Positions 31,360 to 41,869 of a stretch of 64,000 bases of DNA are shown in pieces. The notes under the pieces were generated by a model that did not search any database, was not told where the DNA came from, and worked only from the letters and a program-made list of their open reading frames with translations. A program made the position numbers and the translations under genes. Origin of the DNA: Lasiosphaeria ovina (Eukaryota > Ascomycota > Sordariomycetes > Sordariales > Lasiosphaeriaceae); the NCBI GenBank assembly GCA_033439765.1, contig JAULSN010000008.1, positions 1,984,001 through 2,048,000 on the forward strand. The letters run 5' to 3'. Every line of letters starts with the position of its first letter. Position 1 is the stretch's first letter.

Positions 31360-32859
31360 ATCGAGGTATTCTACTAATACTTCGTTAATAAATCGCTAGA
31401 AAGTGGCGGGTCTATTAGTTAACCCGAAGGGTAGGACTCGGTACTAGTAGGACCCGTACCTTATCCTAAACGCGGTTAATTCGATATTATCGTCGTGGAT
31501 TCTTAGCTTATAGAAGGCTTACCGGATATCGATTTTGGTAAAGATCTTCTTACTAGCGATTAGCGCGAGGGTCTCGTCGATAAGGGGGATCGGGTACCGA
31601 TCCTTCCGGGTAATTGAGTTCAGTCGTCGGTAGTCGATATAAAAACGGAGTCCTCCTCCAGGCTTGGCTGCTATTAGTACCGGGGCTACCTAGGGGGCTG
31701 AGCTAGGCTCGATAAATCCCTTTTGTAGGTACTCCGTAATATATATACGATAAGCCTCCAGTTCCTCTAGAGACATCTTATAGAGAGGGCTATAGATAAG
31801 GTCTTTCTCTAGGGTCTTGCCTTCTAATAGCTCGATACGGTGATTAGCCTTCCCTAGGCGGTGGGGTGCGCGAACGTCCGATTCGGCTTTGCTAAAGACG
31901 TCTAGGAAATTATAGTACGCTATAGGGACGGTCTGGATAATTTTCTTAGCCAGATCTATATCGTCTTTTAGTAACTACTATTCCCGGCGGTCCTGGATAT
32001 ACCGGTCTAGCTTATATAACGATATAATATAGATGGAGTCCTACGCCTTATAGGCCGTCTTAAGGAACGATATAGCTCTAACTATACGTAGGTTAGGTAT
32101 ACGCTCTTTATACTAGCTAATAGCGTCTCGCTTTATCTTATATCGCCCGCGAATATCCGTTTCCGGGTATAAGGAAGTAATCGTTACTTTCGGTTAACTT
32201 GGTTCCGGTAGGCTTGGTTAACCTTCCTCGTTATCGCTACTACTACCGTTATGGAGTTCCCGCTCTATACGGTTTAGCTCGCGTTACTGGAAGTCACTAG
32301 ACGACGACCTCCGGGGTTGTTAGTTAAGGAAGCGAACTTTCTTCCGACGGGGAGTAGTAGGGGTAGGCGTAGGAGAAGTGGTAGGTTCTGGTTTAATAGC
32401 CTATTGCTCCAGGATCTTAATTCGATTACGGATACTACGTCCATCCTAACGTCGTTTATCCTCGGCGTCCATGGCCCGTTACCTCCGTACTATATCCTCC
32501 TAATAGCTCTTACTCTTAAGAAGCTTGGTCTTCCCGACCGGGATGTCTATCCAGCACCGCGGGTCGACGTTCTAGTCGGGGGGGAATAGTAGGCGCTGCT
32601 TTATATAGTCCGCCCATACGTCGTAGTACGCGAACTAGTTCTTACCAATAAGGATATCGTACCTTATCTCGAGTACGATTATCCATTTATTATAAATAGT
32701 TCGCCCTTATATACGGAGGTGCCCTCGTACTAGCCTACTAATATCCTATATGGGCTTACCTCGATAGTCGGAAACTCCTCTCTTACGAAAGTTATCTAGT
32801 TAATCGGACTATAAGTGCTTCACTATTCGTTTGGCGAATCTAGGGCTTATAAATATATA

Positions 32860-33300
32860 ACCATCTACTCCCGTATCTATTAATACGTCAGAAGTAGAAA
32901 GAGAAAATCCATTATTAGCTATACTATAATTATAGAGGAAGGAACCTCTACCGATAAGGGGGCTAATATCGAAGGAACTATTACTCAATTATTCTAACGA
33001 GATGCCTTATCTTAGTATACTTAATCCTATCTTCTTCTTCGTCGATCTTAGGGATATATTCCCTAGGAGGGAGTCCTTATTTCCTAGGGCGCCTAGTTTA
33101 TTAACTCGATATCGGTATCGTCATTATCGCTTATCGACGAAGACTGGCCACTATCTTCCTCCGAGTCCGAATCAAATTGCTACGTAATAGCTCGGATTTT
33201 GGCTTCCTATTAGCGACGAGCTTACTCCTTAAGCGGGCAATCATTCTAGACGTAGCCTTTCTCGCGGTATACGAAGTAACGACCTTCCTTAGTAAGCTAT
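32860..33300 (-). pseudogene. gypsy protease and zinc-knuckle remnants
   Basis: The protease active site is readable on the minus strand at about 32875-32886 as DVLIDTGVDGYIF. About 370 bases upstream on that strand the gag zinc knuckle reads GRYFVYREKGYV, stop, NDCP. Both Cys and the His of the expected CxxC...GH pattern have become Tyr and a Gln codon has become TAG; all fit G:C to A:T changes at CpA/TpG. Confidence 0.7.
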
Positions 33301-33902
33301 ATAGCTTCGGTCTTATTAGGACGTAGGGGAAGAGACGGGGAGTTACCCGAGGCCACTGGCTTCGGGTTCCCAATAGGGGTATTAGGGCGGTAACTACCGC
33401 TACGGCGAGGCTTGTCTTTCTTTGCGGTAGGAACTAGGTCCTTCTGCTTAGCCTCTTTTCGCTGACGTACGTTGGTGAAGTTTCGGGTAATGCTTTATCC
33501 GTACTTGGCGACGCTCTCGAAAGTGGCGTCCGGGGCCAAGAATGTAGGCATTATGGCGGTGATATAGCTAGGGTGAATCTTACGGCGGAACTCTATAATC
33601 TATTCCGACTTCGGTTTGCGGACCTTACCTGCTAAACGAATAAACTTATTCTTGAACTTAATATAGTCGTTACCGACGTTTTCTATAGCCAACTTGTTGT
33701 AGTTATCCTAAGCGGTCTTAAGGCGATTCGGGTTGTGCTATTCGGACTAGATAAGATCGAGTAAGGCGTTACTAGTAGTAATTGGTTTAGGGTGGTTATT
33801 CGATATATAGGGATCAATCGTATCCGAGGCCACGCCTGCCAAACAGTTCTCGATATACGCCATACGTACGCGGTCGGTAGTGAAGTGGTCAGCGTTACCT
33901 TC

Positions 33903-33907
33903 CAACT
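33903..33907. repeat. left target-site duplication of copia (CAACT)
   Basis: CAACT here is repeated at 40472..40476 directly after the right LTR, showing that copia inserted in the gypsy gag region. Confidence 0.9.
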
Positions 33908-34685
33908 TGTTGGTTTTTAATATATATATTTTTTACCTTATATAAAATAAACGATATAAAAAGAACTATGAGAGGTAAAAATATATAATAAATATATTTA
34001 TACTGCTTACGTAATAATACAACTATAAATAATTGTGGGTCTCTTACATAAGCAATCTTATGTAAGCTGCAAAGCTTATATACACAACGACCTACACCTT
34101 ACATAACGTAATGCAACCACAACCACTCAATGCCCCGCGTATACGGTCTTTGGAATCGATCCAACTGCCACAGGTGTTGGCCCCGCACGGCCAGGGCAGT
34201 AGGCGACCTTCAGGCAACCGGTTCCAACAGCCAGGCCGCTCACAGGGCCACCTGGCCGCGGACCGGGCCACCTGCCGGCCACCTGCAACAGGCCCGGGCC
34301 AACTAGCCGCAGGCCCTGCCGGGCCGGCTACGACCTTGGCCAACGATCCTCTGTTGGCTTCAGACCGTTGTTCGAAGTGTTGAACAGAGCCGAGTTCCGT
34401 TCAACCGAGTCCACACAAGCTGGTATAATAAGGGGACCATTTTCCCACCTTTGTATTTAGAATAATAACATCTCAATCAGTCTTCGACCAATCACAACAA
34501 TCTAAATACCATTCTGCTCCACTTTTTCTGCTCTTCATTATCATCCATTCTGCCATCCTTCACCGCCTTCGAATCTATCTCACGGAAGCTCCAAACCTTA
34601 CCTTCCGTTAAAACCTTTCCATAACTACCACTCTTCCAACTGCTTGAAAACTAATTAATGCTCTATCGATATAACCTCTTCAACA
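33908..34685 (+). repeat. copia 5' LTR
   Basis: 778 bp with TGTTGG...TTCAACA ends. The 5' quarter is AT-rich, the middle is GC-rich. A TATA-like GGTATAATAAGGGG lies near 34420-34435, likely the promoter, and a GTTGAAC...GTTCAAC hairpin lies just upstream of it (near 34380-34405). Confidence 0.92.
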
Positions 34686-34699
34686 GGTTATGAGCCCGG
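34686..34699 (+). promoter_or_regulatory. primer binding site, half-tRNA(iMet) type
   Basis: GGTTATGAGCCCGG starts at the first base after the LTR. This is complementary to the anticodon-stem/loop region of initiator tRNA-Met rather than its 3' end, as known for Drosophila copia, which uses a cleaved 5' half of that tRNA as primer. Assignment rests on the match to that known pattern. Confidence 0.7.
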
Positions 34700-34815
34700 A
34701 ATAAACACCTCGCTCAGCCAGAATTACCCTGGCAACGAATAAATACCCCTTTCTACCTTTGTTTATCTTTTACAACAACCTCTCTCTCTCTCTCTCCTGA
34801 AGACTCAGCAACACA

Positions 34816-37800
34816 ATGTCTTCAGTAAAAAGTCTTTCAATAACCAAGCTTAAAGGTGGTTCAAACTACCAGGGCTGGGCTATAATGGCTAAGGCTGTAT
34901 TGCTTGAAGCCGATTTAGACTCTACTTTAGAGTCTGAAGAGAATGAGAACCGGAACCAAGAGAAGGCTCTAGCCAAGTTAACCTTACTCTGCGAATACGG
35001 TACGGCTCAACATATTACAGCCTGTAAGACTGCTTTTGCAGCGTGGAAGGTCTTGAAGGACTTGTATAATTCAGACGGTTTCACGTCACAGTACCTTTTA
35101 GTACAGCAATACTTTCAGACCCGGCAGTCGGACTTCGAAGACACTGAAGCCTACGTAAGTAAGCTGAAGTCTATACTTGATAATTTGAAGATTCAGAAGC
35201 TGGAAATTCCTGAAATAATAACTATAGCCTGGCTACTGCAAGGCTTAGAACCTGAGTTTAAAACCTTCGTTGCAACGGTTACTCAGACTCTTAGAAAGGA
35301 CCCAAAGGCTTTCAACTGGGACTCTTTAACTAGCAGTCTCCTAGATGAAGCCCGAAGACTGGAAGCTCAAAGCATAAGAGGCTCTAAGTCTATAAACAAC
35401 GTTGGGTTTCGAAAGGACTTTAATAAAAAACCGTATAAGGGAAAGAAGCCTTGGAAAGTAGGTTTCAAAGCCACTTTCTGTAAATATTGCAAGTTAAAAG
35501 GGCATGTGGAAGACGACTGTGCTTTCCTACACCCGGAAAAGGCTCCCGATGGCTGGAAAAATAAAGAAAAGTCCAAATACCGAGTTATGAAGACTCAAGG
35601 CAACAAGGTTGCTAATAAAGCAAAAGAAAGAAGGGAAGAGAAAATAAACCTCCTCCTCGCTAATAGGGACCAATCAGAAGGCCCCGAAGACTCTGAGGAA
35701 CCCTCGGAATACTCTGAGGACTCTGAGGAAGACGTTGAATTAGAAGATGTCGAAATACCCTCTACTGAGGAAGACTCTCTAATGGAGGTAAGTAATAACC
35801 TTCTTCTTAATATTCATAACCCCCAGATAACTAGAAGCAGTATAACTAATAAAATAAATAATATAGTTCTAGATTTGGCCAATCAGGTTACTAGGACGGT
35901 TGAAATTGCATTAGAAATAAAGGATAGAATAGAAAAGACTAGCTCGAATAGTAATATATATAAAGATAACTTCATTTTTGACTCTGGTGCTTCAGTCCAC
36001 GTTATAAGTAATAGATCGTGGTTTTCAACACTTGATAATTCGACTCAAACAGTGAGTTGGGGTAAGGCAAAGACCTTGAAAATAAAAGGAAAAGGCAATA
36101 CTACTATAACCTTTAACGATACAGGTAGTAAAATAAGTCTAAATAACTGCTTCTATATACCTGAACTAGGTATTAATATTATAAGCCCTTCTGCTTTACC
36201 AGACGGATTTTCCTACGTTGGTAATAATAAGATAATCTCTATAGTAGAAGGAAATAACTTAATAACTATGGGAACTGTCTCTGAGGGACTCTATATACTG
36301 CCTGCAAAGCCTTATAAAGAGAATAAATATATTAATACTACTCTAGAAGTCTTACACAAGAGATTTGCTCATATAAATATAAGAAATCTAAGTAATATAA
36401 TAAAGAATACTATAAGTAAAGAAGAATATAAAAAGACGGATTTTACACATAAGTGTGAGATTTGCTTACAGGCTGAGTTTCCTAATAAAAGATATAAACA
36501 AAGCACTAATACGTATATATATAACTATATAGAAAAGGTTTCTAGTGATCTAGTAGGTCCCTTCAAATATAAGACTTACGATAATAAGCGGTATTTTATA
36601 ACCTTTTTAGATAAGAAGAGCCGCGAGTTAGAAATAAGACTATTAGCCGATAAAAAGGACGTACTTAGTGTATTCTTAGAATATAAGGCTATGGCTGAAA
36701 ATAATATAAAAGGCTATAAAATAAGGGTATTTCAAACCGACAACGGTACTGAATATAAAGCCGTACATAACTACCTTCGAAAAGAAGGTATTATAAGTCA
36801 ACTTAGCCCTCCGGAAACTAAAGAGCCTAACGGCTTACCGGAAAGAATAAACCGTACTATAATGTCTAAAGTACGTGCCCTACTTATACAAGCTCAAGCA
36901 CCTATATACTTGTGGGGAGAAGCTGCCTTAGCCGTAGCATATATATATAATAGGACTCCACATAGTAGCCTAGACTTTAAAACCCCCTACGAAGTAGGTA
37001 AGGAAGAAAAGCCTAATATAGATAATATAAAGATGTGGGGATCCGTAGTCTATTATAAAATAAAAGGGCCTAGAGCCTCAAAAATGAAGCCACAGGCTGA
37101 AAAAGGCATACTTATAGGATACGGCGAAGACTTTCATAACTATAAGGTATGGAGTTATACTAGACATAGGGCCTTTTGGTCCCGTGATTTAGAAATACTA
37201 GAAGGCGAGATATATAATAAAGAAAATAAAGATAACCTTAATATACCGCTTCTAGAAGACGAAGAAGACTTAGAAGACTTAAATAACCCTGAAAACGACT
37301 CTGAAGAGTCTATAGAAATAGATATAAATGAGAGTAAGGGGGTGGAAAGACCCTCTAATACGCACTCTAATATAAATAATAATAATAATAATACTAGAAC
37401 TATAACTAGGAATTCCCTACGTAGTAGAAATACTCCGGGAATTATAACTAGGTCTTCTATAAGAAATATAAACTCGGGAACTCCTTATATAAACCATCCT
37501 TCTAATAAGGCTATAGTTGAGATTCCACAAAAGGATTCTAACTATTATAAAGAATTTAAGAAGATTCTATATACCCTAATAAGTATAGAAAATAATTCTA
37601 GCTATAACTTTGATCTTTTTACTATAAAGGAAGCTAATAAAGAGCCCTCAACGTATAAACAAGCTATAGAAAGCTCTGAGGCTTCTAAATGGAATTCGGC
37701 TATGAAGGCCGAATTAGAAGAGCTAGAAAGACAACATACCTTCGATATAGTGGATTTACCACCTAACTATACACCCTTAGGGGGTAGGTGGGTTTATAAG

Positions 37801-39198
37801 CTAAAGAAAGATAATATAAATAACACGTGGAAATATAAGGCCCGTTGGGTAATACAAGGTTTTAACCAAGTACAATATATAGATTATATAGAGACTTTTT
37901 CCACTGTGTGTAGGCCTGAGACATATAGGCTAGGCTTTATAATAGCTATATCTAAAGGCTGGAAAATACTACAATTTGACGTAAAAAACGCTTTTGTACA
38001 CGCCGATATAGACACCACTATATATATGAAGTTACCTACAGGGTTTTATAAAGATAAAGGGGATAAGGTCTGCTTACTACGTAAGGCATTATATGGCCTA
38101 AAACAAGCCCCTAGACTTTGGTATAACCTACTAAAGAAAGTCCTTAATAACCTAGGCTATAACGTATTTAACTACGATGACGGTGCTTTTATAAACCCTA
38201 GGAATAATACTATAATCCTCTGCCACGTGGATGACTTGTTGATTATAGGTCCTCAAGAAGAAGAAATAAATAAAGATATAGAAAAGGCTACAAAAGCTAT
38301 TAAATTACAACCCCTAGGGGAAGTAAACACCTTTTTAGGTATAAATATAAGGACGGATTATAAAAATAAGACGTTATTTATGCACCAAATAGACTATACT
38401 CAGAAGATCCTTGAAAAATATAATAAAAAGGGCTTATACCCGAAGTCTAGCCCACTTACGAAGAATAACCTTTATAAGAATAAAGAACAAGCTTCACAAA
38501 AAGATATAACACAATATCAGCAATATATAGGCTCCCTTCTATATTTAGCCTTGAAGTCTAGACCCGATATAGCGTTTCCGGTGCAATATTGTGCTAGGTA
38601 TATGAGTAACCCTAGTATAGAGCATTTTAAAGCTGTGGATAATATATTCGGATACTTAAATAAATACCCTAATCTAGGTATAACTTATAATGGAATCGAC
38701 TTAAATAAAGCCGTAATTAAGGCCTATAGCGATTCTGATTGGGGTAGCTGTCTAGATTCAAGAAGATCCACTACTGGTTATTTAACTACGTTGAATAATA
38801 ATATTATAAGCTGGGGAGTATGCCTACAACAAACCGTAGCTCAGTCTAGTACTGAAGCGGAATATATGGCCTTAGCAGATACTGTGAAAGAAGTAATATA
38901 CCTTCAAAACTCTCTTAAAGAGATTAATATAGGCTTAAATCTTAAAATTCCTATACAAATACCCGCTATAATGGAAGATAATAACGGGGCTATAAAACTA
39001 GGTCATAACCCTGAATTTCATAAAAGAAGTAAGCATATAGATATAAAATATCACCTTATACGTGAAGCAATAGAAAATAATACTATAAGGGTAATATATA
39101 TACCTACAAAGGAACAATTAGCAGATCCTCTCACTAAAGCCGTTGCAGGACCTCTCCTAGCGGCGTGGAAGCCAAAGATTGGTTTACAGAGCCTATAA
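34816..39198 (+). CDS. copia Gag-Pol polyprotein, intact
   Basis: 1460 residues in one frame. Gag (1-240) ends in a CCHC knuckle C222-x2-C225-x4-H230-x4-C235. Protease has FIFDSGASVHVIS (Asp389). Integrase has zinc ligands His514, His519, Cys547, Cys550 and catalytic Asp578, Asp642, Glu676. Reverse transcriptase includes FDVKNAFVHADI, ALYGLKQAPRLWY and HVDDLLIIG (Asp1139, Asp1140). RNase H includes YSDSDWGSC and QSSTEAEYMAL. All key residues are present and there is no internal stop. Gag and Pol share one frame, so no frameshift site is needed. From about codon 320 on, codons ending in CA or TG become rare and ATA, CTA and GTA dominate, unlike the gag part. Confidence 0.96.
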   Translation: MSSVKSLSITKLKGGSNYQGWAIMAKAVLLEADLDSTLESEENENRNQEKALAKLTLLCEYGTAQHITACKTAFAAWKVLKDLYNSDGFTSQYLLVQQYFQTRQSDFEDTEAYVSKLKSILDNLKIQKLEIPEIITIAWLLQGLEPEFKTFVATVTQTLRKDPKAFNWDSLTSSLLDEARRLEAQSIRGSKSINNVGFRKDFNKKPYKGKKPWKVGFKATFCKYCKLKGHVEDDCAFLHPEKAPDGWKNKEKSKYRVMKTQGNKVANKAKERREEKINLLLANRDQSEGPEDSEEPSEYSEDSEEDVELEDVEIPSTEEDSLMEVSNNLLLNIHNPQITRSSITNKINNIVLDLANQVTRTVEIALEIKDRIEKTSSNSNIYKDNFIFDSGASVHVISNRSWFSTLDNSTQTVSWGKAKTLKIKGKGNTTITFNDTGSKISLNNCFYIPELGINIISPSALPDGFSYVGNNKIISIVEGNNLITMGTVSEGLYILPAKPYKENKYINTTLEVLHKRFAHINIRNLSNIIKNTISKEEYKKTDFTHKCEICLQAEFPNKRYKQSTNTYIYNYIEKVSSDLVGPFKYKTYDNKRYFITFLDKKSRELEIRLLADKKDVLSVFLEYKAMAENNIKGYKIRVFQTDNGTEYKAVHNYLRKEGIISQLSPPETKEPNGLPERINRTIMSKVRALLIQAQAPIYLWGEAALAVAYIYNRTPHSSLDFKTPYEVGKEEKPNIDNIKMWGSVVYYKIKGPRASKMKPQAEKGILIGYGEDFHNYKVWSYTRHRAFWSRDLEILEGEIYNKENKDNLNIPLLEDEEDLEDLNNPENDSEESIEIDINESKGVERPSNTHSNINNNNNNTRTITRNSLRSRNTPGIITRSSIRNINSGTPYINHPSNKAIVEIPQKDSNYYKEFKKILYTLISIENNSSYNFDLFTIKEANKEPSTYKQAIESSEASKWNSAMKAELEELERQHTFDIVDLPPNYTPLGGRWVYKLKKDNINNTWKYKARWVIQGFNQVQYIDYIETFSTVCRPETYRLGFIIAISKGWKILQFDVKNAFVHADIDTTIYMKLPTGFYKDKGDKVCLLRKALYGLKQAPRLWYNLLKKVLNNLGYNVFNYDDGAFINPRNNTIILCHVDDLLIIGPQEEEINKDIEKATKAIKLQPLGEVNTFLGINIRTDYKNKTLFMHQIDYTQKILEKYNKKGLYPKSSPLTKNNLYKNKEQASQKDITQYQQYIGSLLYLALKSRPDIAFPVQYCARYMSNPSIEHFKAVDNIFGYLNKYPNLGITYNGIDLNKAVIKAYSDSDWGSCLDSRRSTTGYLTTLNNNIISWGVCLQQTVAQSSTEAEYMALADTVKEVIYLQNSLKEINIGLNLKIPIQIPAIMEDNNGAIKLGHNPEFHKRSKHIDIKYHLIREAIENNTIRVIYIPTKEQLADPLTKAVAGPLLAAWKPKIGLQSL

Positions 39199-39317
39199 GA
39201 CTTTCGAAAGCAATATATATACTATAACGCTCTTTAAAAATATATAATAATATAATATATACGTGGCAATATAAGATATATATAATATATACTCTCTGCT
39301 TATACTTCTGAAGAATA

Positions 39318-39625
39318 AGGAGGTTTTTAACCCACTATAAGGGTTTTCCTACCTGAAGAAAAGAAATTAATAAAGAGGAATTTCTTCTTATAAGAAGGGT
39401 TTTAACTATACTATACGATATTTAATAATATACTTTTCCCTTCTATAACCTAAGGTTTTAACTATAATATACGATATATATAATATACTCTTTCCTTAGT
39501 ATAACTAGGTTTTGAACTTTTCCTAGATATATATAAAAGGGTTAATTTTTCCCTATATATATAAGAGGTTTTTTAATTTTTTACCCTCTATATACTATAA
39601 GTAGGTTTTTCATTTTTTACCCTAC
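39318..39625 (+). repeat. array of eight hairpins in the copia 3' region
   Basis: Between the stop codon and the 3' LTR lie consecutive inverted repeats with different stem sequences: AGGAGG/CCTACCT (39318-39354), AAGAAAT/ATTTCTT (39361-39386), AGAAGGG/CCCTTCT (39393-39444), CTAAGG/CCTTAG (39450-39499), CTAGG/CCTAG (39505-39526), AGGG/CCCT (39538-39554), AGAGG/CCTCT (39564-39589) and GTAGG/CCTAC (39601-39625). Most have GGTTTT on the 5' side. Role unknown; an RNA packaging, stability or termination structure is possible. Confidence 0.7.
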
Positions 39626-39693
39626 ATAAAGAAGACTATAAAATACAACTATAATCTAATACCTTTCCATAACGGCATCAGCTTAAGGGGGTG

Positions 39694-40471
39694 TGTTGGT
39701 TTTTAATATATATATTTTTTACCTTATATAAAATAAACGATATAAAAAGAACTATGAGAGGTAAAAATATATAATAAATATATTTATACTGCTTACGTAA
39801 TAATACAACTATAAATAATTGTGGGTCTCTTACATAAGCAATCTTATGTAAGCTGCAAAGCTTATATACACAACGACCTACACCTTACACAACGTAATGC
39901 AACCACAACCACTCAATGCCCCGCGTATACGGTCTTTGGAATCGATCCAACTGCCACAGGTGTTGGCCCCGCACGGCCAGGGCAGTAGGCGACCTTCAGG
40001 CAACCGGTTCCAACAGCCAGGCCGCTCACAGGGCCACCTGGCCGCGGACCGGGCCACCTGCCGGCCACCTGCAACAGGCCCGGGCCAACTAGCCGCAGGC
40101 CCTGCCGGGCCGGCTACGACCTTGGCCAACGATCCTCTGTTGGCTTCAGACCGTTGTTCGAAGTGTTGAACAGAGCCGAGTTCCGTTCAACCGAGTCCAC
40201 ACAAGCTGGTATAATAAGGGGACCATTTTCCCACCTTTGTATTTAGAATAATAACATCTCAATCAGTCTTCGACCAATCACAACAATCTAAATACCATTC
40301 TGCTCCACTTTTTCTGCTCTTCATTATCATCCATTCTGCCATCCTTCACCGCCTTCGAATCTATCTCACGGAAGCTCCAAACCTTACCTTCCGTTAAAAC
40401 CTTTCCATAACTACCACTCTTCCAACTGCTTGAAAACTAATTAATGCTCTATCGATATAACCTCTTCAACA
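39694..40471 (+). repeat. copia 3' LTR
   Basis: 778 bp, matching the 5' LTR except for one T/C difference. Preceded by the purine tract AAGGGGGTG and followed by CAACT. Confidence 0.92.
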
Positions 40472-40476
40472 CAACT

Positions 40477-41616
40477 TGTTCATTAAGTATCGATAGAAGA
40501 TCTCGAATTCTACCTTATCCACGTCGGGGTCGGCGTTCCAGGGCTTTGGGCTATCAATCTTCGCGGAACGGGCAGCTCGCTAGGTCGAGGTCTCTAATAG
40601 GGCCGGTATAGTACGGGGTAGGCGGCTACGGTTCCTAATAGTATTCTGGGTACTAATATTAATATTGATCGTGGTCGAGGGGTCGGGAATGGAAGTGACC
40701 GACGGAGTCGGGTTCGGAGCATTCAGGTTCTTGAGCTTGCGATTCTCGACGGCTTGCTCGGCGATCGTCTATTGGAGGTCGAACGTATTAGCGACCTTGT
40801 CTTGCAATTCTTACTCTAAGCTGGCGATACGGGCTTGGGCATCGCTAAGAGCGACGTTAGGGTTCTTTAGCACCTCTTTAATATTCTGGGCAAATGCTTT
40901 AGTCTACTAGAAAAGAAGTTCCTAATTAGTATCCAGTCGGCTGGCGGTGGTTAGCAATTCGGCGCTCTGGGCTCGAAAAGCGGCCATAACGATAGCTCGG
41001 AACTTGAATTCTTAGTACATGGCGTCTTCATCATCTTTCACTATACGGGTAAAGTCGTCTCGTGAGCAGAGTCTATTAAAAGCGGGCCAAGTATCGATGC
41101 CTTTATCAGTCATTAGGCGGAAATGAAAAGCTACTCCTATGGTCGCTCGGCGACCGTAATACTCGGCGATCTTACCCACACGAAGTGCGGTATCAGCACG
41201 CCATTGGTCGGTCGTCATCTCGAAGCGTTCCCTGGGCATTTCGGCTGTGATGACTCGCTTGTAGAACTCGAGCTGGGTCTCGTTTTCATCGATAGTAGTG
41301 CGCGGGTTAGCAATATCAAGGGACAGGCGCGACGCTCTACGTACTACTCCCATTCGCATCAGATCAGGGTGCTACGTCATGATCTTGTCTTACGGCGGTA
41401 TTGTAGCGTCCAACGCCATAGGGTCATAGTCAACTTTAGTTCTAGCCTTCTGCGCAGCAGCAGCGGCTTCTTCGGGGGATCTCGGCATCGTAACGGAGAT
41501 ACTTCAAGTCTTCGGTCGGGGTTCGTCAGGTCAATCTTGTTAGTCGGTTTCTTCTTCTTCAGGTCGGTGGGATATTAGAAAGCCTTCCCAGGCGGTGGAT
41601 GTTGACCTTAGAATGA
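40477..41616 (-). pseudogene. gypsy gag region remnant
   Basis: Minus-strand gag-side sequence between copia and the 5' gypsy LTR. A 115-codon stretch at 41012..41359 (includes DENETQLEFYKRVITAEMP and DKGIDTWPAFNRL) stays open, but neighbouring frames carry stops. CpA and TpG are clearly commoner here than at 29150-33907. No catalytic domain is expected in this part. Confidence 0.6.
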
Positions 41617-41869
41617 TGTGACAGCGGTCAATAGCAACTAGGAAAAGGATCGCTAATATAGCTATACCATAGTCTAAGGATTCTAAGGTGAAGAAGAAAG
41701 GAAGAAAATCTACAAAGGTGCGATTGTGGTCGCGGGGTAAGTATGGGCTAGGGCTCAGGGAGCACGGACCTCTGGGGCTTGCGGGAGGTCACGTGCGACT
41801 AATCCTAATCGGGGCTAGTGATGAGCTTAAATCCGTGGTGGGGCCTTGGCGCTGGTGCCGACCGTGACA
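41617..41869 (-). repeat. gypsy 5' LTR
   Basis: 253 bp, same termini as the 3' LTR, followed by target copy AACCT (41870..41874). On the minus strand the first internal bases are TCATTCTAAGGTC, not a primer site I recognise. Confidence 0.88.

Larger units (their letters stand above)
33908..40471 (+). mobile_element. intact Ty1/copia retrotransposon
   Basis: 6564 bp: 778-bp LTRs at 33908..34685 and 39694..40471, primer site right after the left LTR, one open gag-pol frame, AAGGGGGTG polypurine tract before the right LTR, and perfect target duplication CAACT. The LTRs differ at one position that I can see (TTACATAACG versus TTACACAACG), so insertion is recent. The internal region shows no disrupting mutations, in contrast with the gypsy host element. 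It may be active; that is inference from integrity only. Confidence 0.95.
28384..41869 (-). mobile_element. chromodomain Ty3/gypsy retrotransposon, RIP-damaged, with nested copia
   Basis: LTRs at 28384..28636 and 41617..41869 (253 bp each, one difference), with target duplication AACCT on both sides. Coding orientation is minus: gag at the right, then zinc knuckle, protease, reverse transcriptase and a C-terminal chromodomain at the left. A polypurine tract (on the minus strand GGAAGGGGGGGG) adjoins the left, 3', LTR. Without the copia insertion the element is 6917 bp. From about 29150 to 33907 the interior is full of stops, rich in TpA and poor in CpA/TpG. The element cannot encode a working polyprotein. 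Confidence 0.88.

Noticed and set aside
32317..32589. 90-codon plus-strand frame within the gypsy element
   Set aside because: It is antisense to the gag-pol remnants and free of stops only by chance in RIP-altered sequence.
34092..34383. Open frames of 83-90 codons inside the copia LTR, repeated at 39878..40169
   Set aside because: They are both strands of the GC-rich middle of the two LTR copies, not genes.
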